DNA from: Corynebacterium lizhenjunii
GTDB taxonomy: Bacteria > Actinomycetota > Actinomycetes > Mycobacteriales > Mycobacteriaceae
Assembly (NCBI RefSeq): GCF_011038655.2
Contig: NZ_CP064954.1
Span: 62,001-126,000 of the forward strand
Direction of reading: 5' to 3'
Length of the DNA: 64,000 bases
The number at the start of each line of letters is the position of its first letter. Positions within the stretch are counted from its first letter, which is position 1. Shown here one piece after another: positions 16,508-23,261 of the stretch. The translations under genes and the position numbers were made by a program. Under the pieces are notes generated by a model. It did not search any database. It was not told where the DNA came from and saw only the letters and a program-made list of their open reading frames with translations.

Positions 16508-16666
16508 ATACATGCGCTTGAGAGAGTGCATGTGAGAGAGATAGAGAGCCCCTGGTTTTGCGGGGCGGGCGGCGTGAGAAACCGCCCGGGAGCAAAACAC
16601 CTTGAGAGATAGAGACACGCTAAGCGCCGGTTCCAGAGTTTCTGGTCCGGCCCTTAGCGTATTTTC
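16508..16666 (+). ncRNA. Candidate structured RNA with three hairpins and repeated GAGAGA motifs
   Basis: Three consecutive hairpins are visible: ACATGC/GCATGT (16510-16533), a two-part stem GTTTTGC/GCAAAAC enclosing GGGCGG/CCGCCC (16555-16598), and the terminator stem 16617-16660. Purine-rich linkers carry repeated motifs (TGAGAGAG at 16519, GAGAGAGATAGAGAG near 16534, TGAGAGATAGAGAC at 16603). No reading frame explains the conservation of form. I did not find a clear promoter, so it may be a separate RNA or a second segment of the upstream transcript. Not a recognised class to me. Confidence 0.4.
16617..16666 (+). terminator. Large intrinsic terminator upstream of ferritin
   Basis: ACGCTAAG pairs with CTTAGCGT, GCCGG with CCGGC and CCAGA with TCTGG, giving a 44-nt hairpin with only small mismatches followed by ATTTTC. 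On the minus strand no T-run follows, so it acts on plus-strand transcripts and isolates ferritin from upstream RNA. Confidence 0.75.
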
Positions 16667-16688
16667 TCCGGGTGTGACTGAGGGCAAC

Positions 16689-16707
16689 TAAGGTATTCCC
16701 AACTTAG
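16689..16707. promoter_or_regulatory. DtxR-like box upstream of ferritin
   Basis: TAAGGTATTCCCAACTTAG matches the DtxR consensus at 12 of 19 positions and lies about 75 bp upstream of the proposed ferritin -10. In C. glutamicum DtxR binds upstream of ftn and activates it when iron is sufficient; the far-upstream position here fits that role. Confidence 0.45.
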
Positions 16708-16780
16708 GTAAACGTGCCCAAAAAGCCCCTGACCGGGGGATATGGTAATCCTTACCTCGCTGGCGCGGGGCAACTATTTC

Positions 16781-16788
16781 TGTACTAT
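16781..16788 (+). promoter_or_regulatory. Extended -10 of the ferritin promoter
   Basis: TGTACTAT contains a -10 hexamer TACTAT, 80 bp before the ferritin start codon. The -35 region is weak, as expected for an activated promoter. Confidence 0.35.
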
Positions 16789-16869
16789 TGGGTTTAATCC
16801 CGCCGGAAACCCGTTGGATAGCCGGTGGGCGCAAACCGCTAGAAGCAATCAATCGAAAGGCATGACACT

Positions 16870-17352
16870 ATGCATGAGAAGCTGCAGACCCTGCTGAACA
16901 ATCAGGTTATTAATGAGCACGGCGCTGCTCTTATCTACACCCAGCTGGCCTATGAGATGGATAATCTTTCCTTCCCGGGCATGGCTGCCTGGTTCCACGC
17001 TCAGGCCGCCGAGGAGCGCGAGCACGCCGCCAAGATTGCCCAGCACCTGCTGGCACGTGGTTACCGCGTTGAGCTTGCCGATATCCCCGTAGCCGGCACC
17101 AAGGCCGCCACCCCGTTGGACGCCTTCGAGGCCGCCCTGGCTCATGAGCAGAAGGTCTCGAATCAGATCCGTGAGATTGCCCGTACTGCTGATGAGGTAG
17201 GCGATCTGGATTCGCGTTCGCTGGTTAACTGGTTCCTGGATGAGCAGATTGAGGAAGAGGATTCCGTTTCTGAGATCATCGACCAGATCAAGCTGGTGGG
17301 TAGCGATGGCTCTGGCCTGCTGCGCATCGACGCTTCCCTGGGCCAGCGCTAA
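16870..17352 (+). CDS. ftn: Ferritin (iron-storage protein)
   Basis: This 160-residue four-helix protein assembles into a 24-subunit iron-storage shell with ferroxidase activity. Ferroxidase ligands are visible: the first Glu region NQVINEHGAALIYTQ, the bridging AAEEREHAAKI (ExxH), and the second helix pair FEAALAHEQKVSNQIREIA and NWFLDEQIEEE. Start ATG 16870 has GAAAGG upstream; an ATG seven bases earlier is out of frame. The context (DtxR-like box, possible iron-regulated RNA upstream) supports iron-responsive control. A large hairpin after the stop serves as terminator. Confidence 0.95.
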   Translation: MHEKLQTLLNNQVINEHGAALIYTQLAYEMDNLSFPGMAAWFHAQAAEEREHAAKIAQHLLARGYRVELADIPVAGTKAATPLDAFEAALAHEQKVSNQIREIARTADEVGDLDSRSLVNWFLDEQIEEEDSVSEIIDQIKLVGSDGSGLLRIDASLGQR

Positions 17353-17431
17353 GCTCGCCGCCTGGACGCGTACCCGCGCCACGTGCGGGGCTTGCGTCAA
17401 GGTTCGGTAACGAAGCCGTCAGGATTCTATT

Positions 17432-17496
17432 ACAGTCTCCCATTCCAGCCGCGTAGGGCTTTACCTGCGGGGTTGAGGGTGGGAGACTGTTTTTAT
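17432..17496 (+). terminator. Long hairpin ending at the next start codon (terminator or RNA switch)
   Basis: ACAGTCTCCCA (17432-17442) pairs perfectly with TGGGAGACTGT (17480-17490) and is followed by TTTTTAT and then the ATG of the next gene. The 37-nt loop folds further (CCGC/GCGG, AGG/CCT). It would terminate ferritin transcripts. The 3' arm contains GGGAG, the only ribosome-binding sequence for the next gene, so the same fold would hide that site. Confidence 0.6.
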
Positions 17497-17868
17497 ATGT
17501 CTATGACGCAGAAATGGTTCGCGGTGGGCTCGCTGGTGGCCTTGGTGGTTGGCTTGGCCCTTGGCCTGGCGGTGAGTGCCACCCATATCGCGTTGGGCAC
17601 CTTCCTATTGGCCATGGCGCTGATGCTGGGCCCTTTCGCTGGGGTAGGGTTGCTGGGCTTTGCGGCAGCCGTGGCGGCATCGGGGCCGCAGAAGTCCCTG
17701 GCGTGGCTGGGCGGTAGTTTGCTGCTGGCCGCGGTGGGGCTGGTGATGTTTACTCCCATGGGCGTTGTGCCGACTTCCGCGTTGCCGCTGTATGTGACCG
17801 GGGCGGGCTTGGGCGCCCTGGCAGTGGCCTTGCTGCCTGCTACCCCGCTGCGTGCCCGCCAGCCCTAG
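17497..17868 (+). CDS. Small integral membrane protein of unknown function
   Basis: This 123-residue protein consists of four hydrophobic segments (about 8-27, 31-60, 66-84 and 92-113) linked by very short loops, starting MSMTQKWFAVGSLVALV. No family is recognised. The start ATG at 17497 is 11 nt after GGGAG, which is part of the 11-bp stem of the preceding hairpin, so translation may be controlled by RNA folding. It may depend on read-through from ferritin or on its own unseen promoter. Confidence 0.65.
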   Translation: MSMTQKWFAVGSLVALVVGLALGLAVSATHIALGTFLLAMALMLGPFAGVGLLGFAAAVAASGPQKSLAWLGGSLLLAAVGLVMFTPMGVVPTSALPLYVTGAGLGALAVALLPATPLRARQP

Positions 17869-17906
17869 TCTGCCGATGCCCCACCATGGCCCAGCCCAGC
17901 AGGGGT

Positions 17907-18971
17907 TTAGGCCGCCAGGGAGAGGGGGGCGCGCAGGAGGGGATCTAGGGCCACCGCCCGGGCGATGGCGCGCACAATCTCGCGGTGATTGGGGATCATG
18001 CGTAAATCCACATCGTCCACGCTCGTGCCCAGGGCGGCGGCGGTGGTGCGCGCCGCGGCGGCGAAGAGTTTGGGCGCCGGGGGGTCGCCATAGAAGGCGG
18101 AGCCGGCAATGACCACGGTCTCCGGCTGGTGCTGGTGTATTAAGAGGGCAGCCAGAGCGCCCAGCTGCCGGGCGCGCCGGTCTAACACCGTGCGGGGATC
18201 GGCCGTGGCTTGCTGTTGGGCAATAGCGGAGTTGACCAGGGTGGCGTCGGGGCGGCGGCCATCAAGGTTGGGGAGGGGGACTTGGCGGACACCGGAGGTA
18301 TCGGCAAGCGCGGCACCCAGGGAGTCATCGGCAAACAGGACCAGGGCACGGGAGGTATCGTCAAGCGGGGCGGCCTGGGTTTCCGCGGCGAGGATGGCGG
18401 GAACGGCGGAGGTGACGGTGACGGGCACGCCGAATTGGAATTGCAGGCGCGCAGCGATGTCCATGCCGCGCCAACCCAAGTTGGGGGCGTAGACCAGGCC
18501 GTGGTCGTTGACAAAGCCGGATGTGGTCACCCCCACGGAAGACAAACGCAGCTCAATGCCGCTGACCAGCCGATTGATGCCAGCCATGATGTGCTGGATA
18601 AAGTCCTCCGTGGTCAGCTCAGCCACGGGGGTGGGGAAATCGCCTTCGCGCAGGGCCCGGCCGCGGGTATCAAACAACGCGATGTGGGTAGAGGTGGTGC
18701 CGATGGCAATGCCGGCCAGCATGCGATCCGAATCGCCGAGGACCAGTGGGATGGTGGGACGGCCGCGGCCCCGGGAGCGGGTGAGGTCTGTGCGCTCCTG
18801 CAGGAGCTCTGCTTCTAGCAAGGAGGCGACGGCGCGGGTGACGGTGGGTTGGGACAGGCCGCTGGCCTCTACAAGCTCGCTGCGGGTGATGATGGTGTGG
18901 AAGCGGACCAGATGTAGACATTTGGCCGCGGGGGACTCCGGCCGTGAGAATACTGGTCCAATTCGGTTCAT
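17907..18971 (-). CDS. ROK-family transcriptional regulator
   Basis: This 354-residue protein combines an N-terminal winged helix-turn-helix (about residues 20-65, TRSELVEASGLSQPTVTRAVASL) with a ROK sugar-kinase-like domain (IGTTSTHIALFDTRG, and a later VNSAIAQQQA region). The canonical zinc-binding CxxGxxGC motif of ROK kinases is absent, so it is a sensor, not a kinase. ROK repressors bind sugars or sugar phosphates. The palindrome at 18991-19006, 20 bp upstream of the start, is the likely autoregulatory operator. Confidence 0.88.
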   Translation of the reverse strand: MNRIGPVFSRPESPAAKCLHLVRFHTIITRSELVEASGLSQPTVTRAVASLLEAELLQERTDLTRSRGRGRPTIPLVLGDSDRMLAGIAIGTTSTHIALFDTRGRALREGDFPTPVAELTTEDFIQHIMAGINRLVSGIELRLSSVGVTTSGFVNDHGLVYAPNLGWRGMDIAARLQFQFGVPVTVTSAVPAILAAETQAAPLDDTSRALVLFADDSLGAALADTSGVRQVPLPNLDGRRPDATLVNSAIAQQQATADPRTVLDRRARQLGALAALLIHQHQPETVVIAGSAFYGDPPAPKLFAAAARTTAAALGTSVDDVDLRMIPNHREIVRAIARAVALDPLLRAPLSLAA

Positions 18972-18990
18972 GGGGAAAGAATAGAATATA

Positions 18991-19006
18991 TAGACTGCAT
19001 AGTCTA
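18991..19006. promoter_or_regulatory. Perfect 16-bp palindromic operator upstream of the ROK gene
   Basis: TAGACTGCATAGTCTA has 6-bp perfect arms and a self-complementary GCAT centre. A related half-site TATAGACAG lies at about 19022. It sits between divergent ROK and LOG genes and is the probable ROK-regulator binding site. Confidence 0.5.
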
Positions 19007-19069
19007 AATCCGGCGGGGCGATATAGACAGAGCAGTTCAGTTTGGGGTGGGCCCCTATGCTGGGAAGGC

Positions 19070-19636
19070 ATGAAATCTGTAGCGGTCTACTGTGGCTCAG
19101 CCCTTGGCAATCATCCCCATTACGCGCAGGCAGCAGCGTCCTTCGGCGCCCTGCTGGCCCAGCGGGGCCTGCGGCTGGTCTACGGCGGCGGCAACATAGG
19201 CCTGATGGGGCAGGTTGCCGATGCCGCCCTAGCCCACGGCGGGCAGGTCACCGGGGTTATCCCGCACCAGCTAGCCAACCTGGAGATGGCCCACCAGGGG
19301 CTGCAACAGTTAGAGACCGTAGAGACCATGGCGCAACGCAAAACCCGCATGGAGGAACTCGCAGACGCCTTCGTGGCTTTGCCGGGAGGTGTGGGCACCC
19401 TAGAAGAGCTGGCAGAGGTGCTCACGCTACAGCAGCTGGGCAACCTGCAAGGCCCGGTGGCGCTGCTAAACGTGGATGGCTTCTGGGACCCCTTCGTGGA
19501 GATGTTTGCCAGCTTTGTGCAGCGGGGCTTTATGCAGCGCCGTTACGTGGACGGGCTGATTGTGGAGTCTGACCCGCAGCGACTGCTGGACCGCTGCGCG
19601 GACTTTAAGCCCTTGGGCGCAAAGTGGGAGAGCTAA
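19070..19636 (+). CDS. LOG-family cytokinin-type nucleotide phosphoribohydrolase
   Basis: This 188-residue enzyme hydrolyses nucleoside 5'-monophosphates (classically N6-modified AMP) to the free base and ribose 5-phosphate. The family motifs YGGGNIGLMG and ALPGGVGTLEEL are intact, with the conserved Arg in RKTRMEEL. The ATG at 19070 follows GGGAAGG. In actinobacteria LOG proteins also act on other nucleotides, so the true substrate is open. Divergent from the ROK regulator. Confidence 0.93.
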   Translation: MKSVAVYCGSALGNHPHYAQAAASFGALLAQRGLRLVYGGGNIGLMGQVADAALAHGGQVTGVIPHQLANLEMAHQGLQQLETVETMAQRKTRMEELADAFVALPGGVGTLEELAEVLTLQQLGNLQGPVALLNVDGFWDPFVEMFASFVQRGFMQRRYVDGLIVESDPQRLLDRCADFKPLGAKWES

Positions 19637-19705
19637 ACGGGGTGCGTTCTAGGTGGGTAGGTGTCGCTGGCACTTTAGGCCTTAAGGGGGCTAGACTCAC
19701 CCCTT

Positions 19706-21367
19706 ATGAGTTTCGACCCTGTTGCTGGGGTGCGCCAACCATCCCTTTTGGACGCATCCTGCGATAACTTTGCCCATGACCTGGCGGCGCTCACACCCAC
19801 AGAGGCTACTGCGCTGGGCATCCCCGGATTCGACGGGGAATTAGAGGACTTCAGTCCCGAGTATTACGCGGCTGTAGCAGACCGTACCCGGGAAATGCTC
19901 GCGGACCTCGACGCCCTGGATGACAGCACGGATGAATCCGATGATGACGACGACTTTGATGATGTCGACTACGTCACCGCCGCCGTCCTGCGCGACCGCC
20001 TGTGCCTGGAACTAGACCTTCACCACCACGGAGAGGATCTGCGCAACCTCAATAACCTGGCCTCGCCAGTGCAGACCATTCGCGACACCTTGGTGATGAT
20101 GCCCCAAGACACCCCAGAGCAGATCGATAACATCCGCTCCCGGTTGTCCAAGATCGATAACTCCCTGCGCGGCTACCGCGAGTCCCTGCTGGAGGCAGCC
20201 AGCCACGGCATGGTGGCCGCCACCCGGCAGATCAACGAGGTTATTGGCCAGTGCAACGCTCTTGCTGATGGCACCTTGTTAGATAACCTGGGCGTAGACC
20301 CCCACAGCGCAGAGGTGGAGGGCGCCAAGCGTGCCTTTGAAGAGTTCTCCGGCTGGCTTTCCGCCGAGTTGCAGCCGCAGGCCCCGACAGAGGATGCCTT
20401 TGGGCGGGAGCGCTATGAGCGCTTCTCCAAACTCTTTGTCGGCGACGTGGTGGACTTGGATGAGGCCTATGAGTGGGGCCTGGAGCGCGTGGCCGAGATC
20501 GACGCGGAGCAGCGCGCGATTGCCACCAAACTCTACGGCGCCGACGTGAGTCCGCGCACCGCCATGCGCAAGCTCAACACGGACGAGCGCTACACCCTCC
20601 ACGGGCGCGACGCCCTGGTGGAATGGATGCAGCAGACCGCCGATAACGTCATCCGCGACCTCAACGGCGCGGAGTTCACCATCCCGGAACCCATGCAGAG
20701 TATTGAATGCTGCATTGATCCGGCAGGCACCGGCGGAATTTTCTACACGGCGCCCACGGATGATTTCTCCCGCCCGGGGCGCATGTGGTGGTCCGTACCG
20801 GCTGGCCAGGACACCTTCCACACCTGGCAGGAATTGACCACTGTGCACCATGAGGGCGTGCCGGGCCACCACATGCAACTGGGCTATGCGCTGCTGCAAA
20901 ATGACCTCAACCTGTGGCGACGGGCATTTTGCTGGAACTCCGGCCACGGCGAGGGCTGGGCGCTCTACGCCGAACAGCTCATGGCAGACCTGGGTTATAT
21001 GGACGATCCGGGCTACCGCATGGGCCTGTTGGACGCGCAGAAGCTGCGCGCGGCCCGCGTGGTGGTGGACATCGGGTTGCACCTGGGCAAGAAGATGCCC
21101 GACGGCTCCACGGTCTGGGACAAGTCCCACATGAAGACCTTCCTGCGCGAAAACACCGCCATGGAGGACGCCAACCTGGCCTTCGAAGTCAACCGCTACC
21201 TGGGCTGGGCCGGCCAGGCGCCGTCTTATGCCCTGGGCGAGCGCCTGTGGAAGCAGACCCGCGATGACGCCGTGGCCCAAGGCATGGACGTCAAGGACTT
21301 CCACGCCCAGGCCCTGGCATTGGGCTCTATCCCGATGTCCATCCTCCGCGACACGGTGCTCAACTAG
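19706..21367 (+). CDS. DUF885 metallopeptidase-like protein
   Basis: This 553-residue cytoplasmic protein belongs to the DUF885 family. The zinc-binding helix is HHEGVPGHHMQLG (HExxxGH-type), with a downstream Glu in GHGEGWALYAEQL, both typical of the family. An acidic linker DDSTDESDDDDDFDDVD (about residues 73-90) interrupts the N-terminal part. Members are suspected peptidases; no substrate is established. The stop overlaps the last four bases of the convergent AbrB gene. Confidence 0.88.
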   Translation: MSFDPVAGVRQPSLLDASCDNFAHDLAALTPTEATALGIPGFDGELEDFSPEYYAAVADRTREMLADLDALDDSTDESDDDDDFDDVDYVTAAVLRDRLCLELDLHHHGEDLRNLNNLASPVQTIRDTLVMMPQDTPEQIDNIRSRLSKIDNSLRGYRESLLEAASHGMVAATRQINEVIGQCNALADGTLLDNLGVDPHSAEVEGAKRAFEEFSGWLSAELQPQAPTEDAFGRERYERFSKLFVGDVVDLDEAYEWGLERVAEIDAEQRAIATKLYGADVSPRTAMRKLNTDERYTLHGRDALVEWMQQTADNVIRDLNGAEFTIPEPMQSIECCIDPAGTGGIFYTAPTDDFSRPGRMWWSVPAGQDTFHTWQELTTVHHEGVPGHHMQLGYALLQNDLNLWRRAFCWNSGHGEGWALYAEQLMADLGYMDDPGYRMGLLDAQKLRAARVVVDIGLHLGKKMPDGSTVWDKSHMKTFLRENTAMEDANLAFEVNRYLGWAGQAPSYALGERLWKQTRDDAVAQGMDVKDFHAQALALGSIPMSILRDTVLN

Positions 21368-22428
21368 TCGCGGCGCAGGCGGTGGAGGACCGCCGCGGCG
21401 CCGCGCAGCAGCTGCGGCAAGTACCCGGCGATGAGCAGCACCAGAATCAGCCGGATGAGCTGCAACGCCACCACCGCAGCGCTGGCCCCACCCTCTGCGG
21501 CTAAGGCCAACACAGTTTCCAGCGCCCCGGGCGAGGTGGCCAAGTAGGCCTCAAAATAACTAATCCCCAGCACCCGGGCCAGCGGCACGGCGGTCAGCGC
21601 ACACGCGCAGATGACCGCTGCAATCGCGCCCAGCGTCACCGGCAGCTGGCGGGCAAACAGCCGCAATGCCGGCACGGATAGCCCGCCGCCGCAGACCCAC
21701 CCAATAGATAGCAACGCCATCACCTGAAACCACGGGTGCAGCACCAGCGTTTGCCCTTCGGGCAATAACGCCGCCACCGCCACGGTCAGCACCACTGTGC
21801 CCAACACCGGCGCAGCTGGCAGGCGCAGCAGGCGGCCGAAGGGCTCGCCCGCGATGGCCACGGCGACGGTGAGCAGGAGGAGCCACAAGGGGGTATCGGC
21901 AGACACGTGCGCGTGGGTTGCCTGCGGGTGGGCCAGAAACACCGCCACCACCGGCAGCGTAATGGAGACCACCAGCAGCCGCAGGTACTGCGTGAGCGCG
22001 ACGTAGCGGTAGTCCGCGCCTAGCTCGTGGGCCAGGGCGGGCATCATGGACGCACCACCGGGCAACATGGCCAGAATTCCGGTGGTCCACGGTACGGCCT
22101 GGGGCTGAGAACGGTGCAATGCCACGCCCCCGGCAATGCCAACCAACACTGTGACCAGCGCAATCGTGGCACCGGCAGGAACGTAGCCCACCAGCTGCCG
22201 GGCAGGCACCAGTGTTAGCGGCAACCCCGCCATAATCCCAATGAACCCACGCGCTAGCGCATAAAAATGGCGATTGACTTCGAGCTCTTCTCCCGTGGCC
22301 AGCGCTGCCGTCCCAGAGACCGCAATGGCAGCCACCACCCATGCCGCCGGAACTCCCACCGCGCGCAGCGCCCACCCCAACAGCAGGGAGGCAGGGACAA
22401 TGAGCGCCCAACGCGCGCGAATAGACAT
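21364..22428 (-). CDS. AbrB-family membrane protein (putative ammonia monooxygenase regulator/transporter family)
   Basis: This 354-residue protein has about ten hydrophobic helices arranged as two repeats, with the family segments GILAMLPGGASMMPALAHELGAD and YFEAYLATSPGALETVLALAAEGG. Those Pro-Gly-Gly and Ser-Pro-Gly motifs sit at equivalent places in the two halves. AbrB-family proteins are membrane proteins of uncertain transport role. It is convergent with the DUF885 gene (4-bp overlap) and divergent from the TSUP exporter. Confidence 0.85.
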   Translation of the reverse strand: MSIRARWALIVPASLLLGWALRAVGVPAAWVVAAIAVSGTAALATGEELEVNRHFYALARGFIGIMAGLPLTLVPARQLVGYVPAGATIALVTVLVGIAGGVALHRSQPQAVPWTTGILAMLPGGASMMPALAHELGADYRYVALTQYLRLLVVSITLPVVAVFLAHPQATHAHVSADTPLWLLLLTVAVAIAGEPFGRLLRLPAAPVLGTVVLTVAVAALLPEGQTLVLHPWFQVMALLSIGWVCGGGLSVPALRLFARQLPVTLGAIAAVICACALTAVPLARVLGISYFEAYLATSPGALETVLALAAEGGASAAVVALQLIRLILVLLIAGYLPQLLRGAAAVLHRLRRD

Positions 22429-22481
22429 GGAAACAGCTTAACGGGCCGACGAGCGCGGGGCGATTGGTCTAGGGTATGCCT

Positions 22482-23261
22482 ATGGAATTTGTGGAAATCG
22501 CTGCCAGTCAGTGGGCCATCCTGGCAGGAGGGGCCGCTCTCGCGGGATGGATTGATGCCGTCATTGGCGGCGGCGGGCTGGTACTCATCCCGCTGATTTT
22601 GGCGGTCGCGCCGCAACTGGCCCCGGCAACGGCACTGGCTACTAATAAGCTGGCGGCGGTGTCGGGGACGGCGTCGGCGGCATATACGCTGGTGCGCAAG
22701 GTACGGCCACCAGCCGGGGAGCTGGTGCGCTACGGGGCAGTCGCGGTGGTCTGCTCCGGCGGCGGGGCGCTGGCTGCCTCATTGATGGACGCGGACGTGA
22801 TGCGCCCACTGATTATCGTGCTGATGGTGGCCGTGGGCATCTTTGTGGCGTTGCGGCCGTCGTTTGGCGAGGGCGATGCCGCGGGCAAGCACTACGGCTG
22901 GCGCACCTGGGCCGGCGCAGGTGCGGTGGCGGCCATCGCGTTTTACGATGGCATCTTTGGCCCCGGCACGGGCATGTTTTTGATCATGGCGTTTACCGCC
23001 ATTTTTTCCCAGAACTTCCTGCGGTCTGCCGCCATGGCCAAGGTGGTCAACACCTGTACCAATGTGGGCGCGCTGGTGGTATTCATTGCCGGCGGGCACG
23101 TGCTGTGGTCCCTGGGGCTGGTGCTGGCCGCGGCCAACATCGCTGGCGCGCAACTGGGCGCGCGCACCGTGCTGGGCGGCGGGACCAAGCTCATCCGTTA
23201 TGCGCTGCTGAGCCTGGTTATTGTGATGAGCGTTTACCTTTCATGGCAGCAGTGGTTTTAG
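22482..23261 (+). CDS. TSUP-family (TauE/SafE) anion permease
   Basis: This 259-residue membrane protein has the duplicated TSUP fold: WIDAVIGGGGLVLIP in the first half and FYDGIFGPGTGMFLIMAF in the second, each a substrate-pocket loop. The family exports sulfite, sulfonates or similar anions. I prefer the ATG at 22482 over that at 22476 because AGGGT is then at normal spacing. Its last 44 bp overlap the end of the convergent helicase gene. Confidence 0.9.
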   Translation: MEFVEIAASQWAILAGGAALAGWIDAVIGGGGLVLIPLILAVAPQLAPATALATNKLAAVSGTASAAYTLVRKVRPPAGELVRYGAVAVVCSGGGALAASLMDADVMRPLIIVLMVAVGIFVALRPSFGEGDAAGKHYGWRTWAGAGAVAAIAFYDGIFGPGTGMFLIMAFTAIFSQNFLRSAAMAKVVNTCTNVGALVVFIAGGHVLWSLGLVLAAANIAGAQLGARTVLGGGTKLIRYALLSLVIVMSVYLSWQQWF

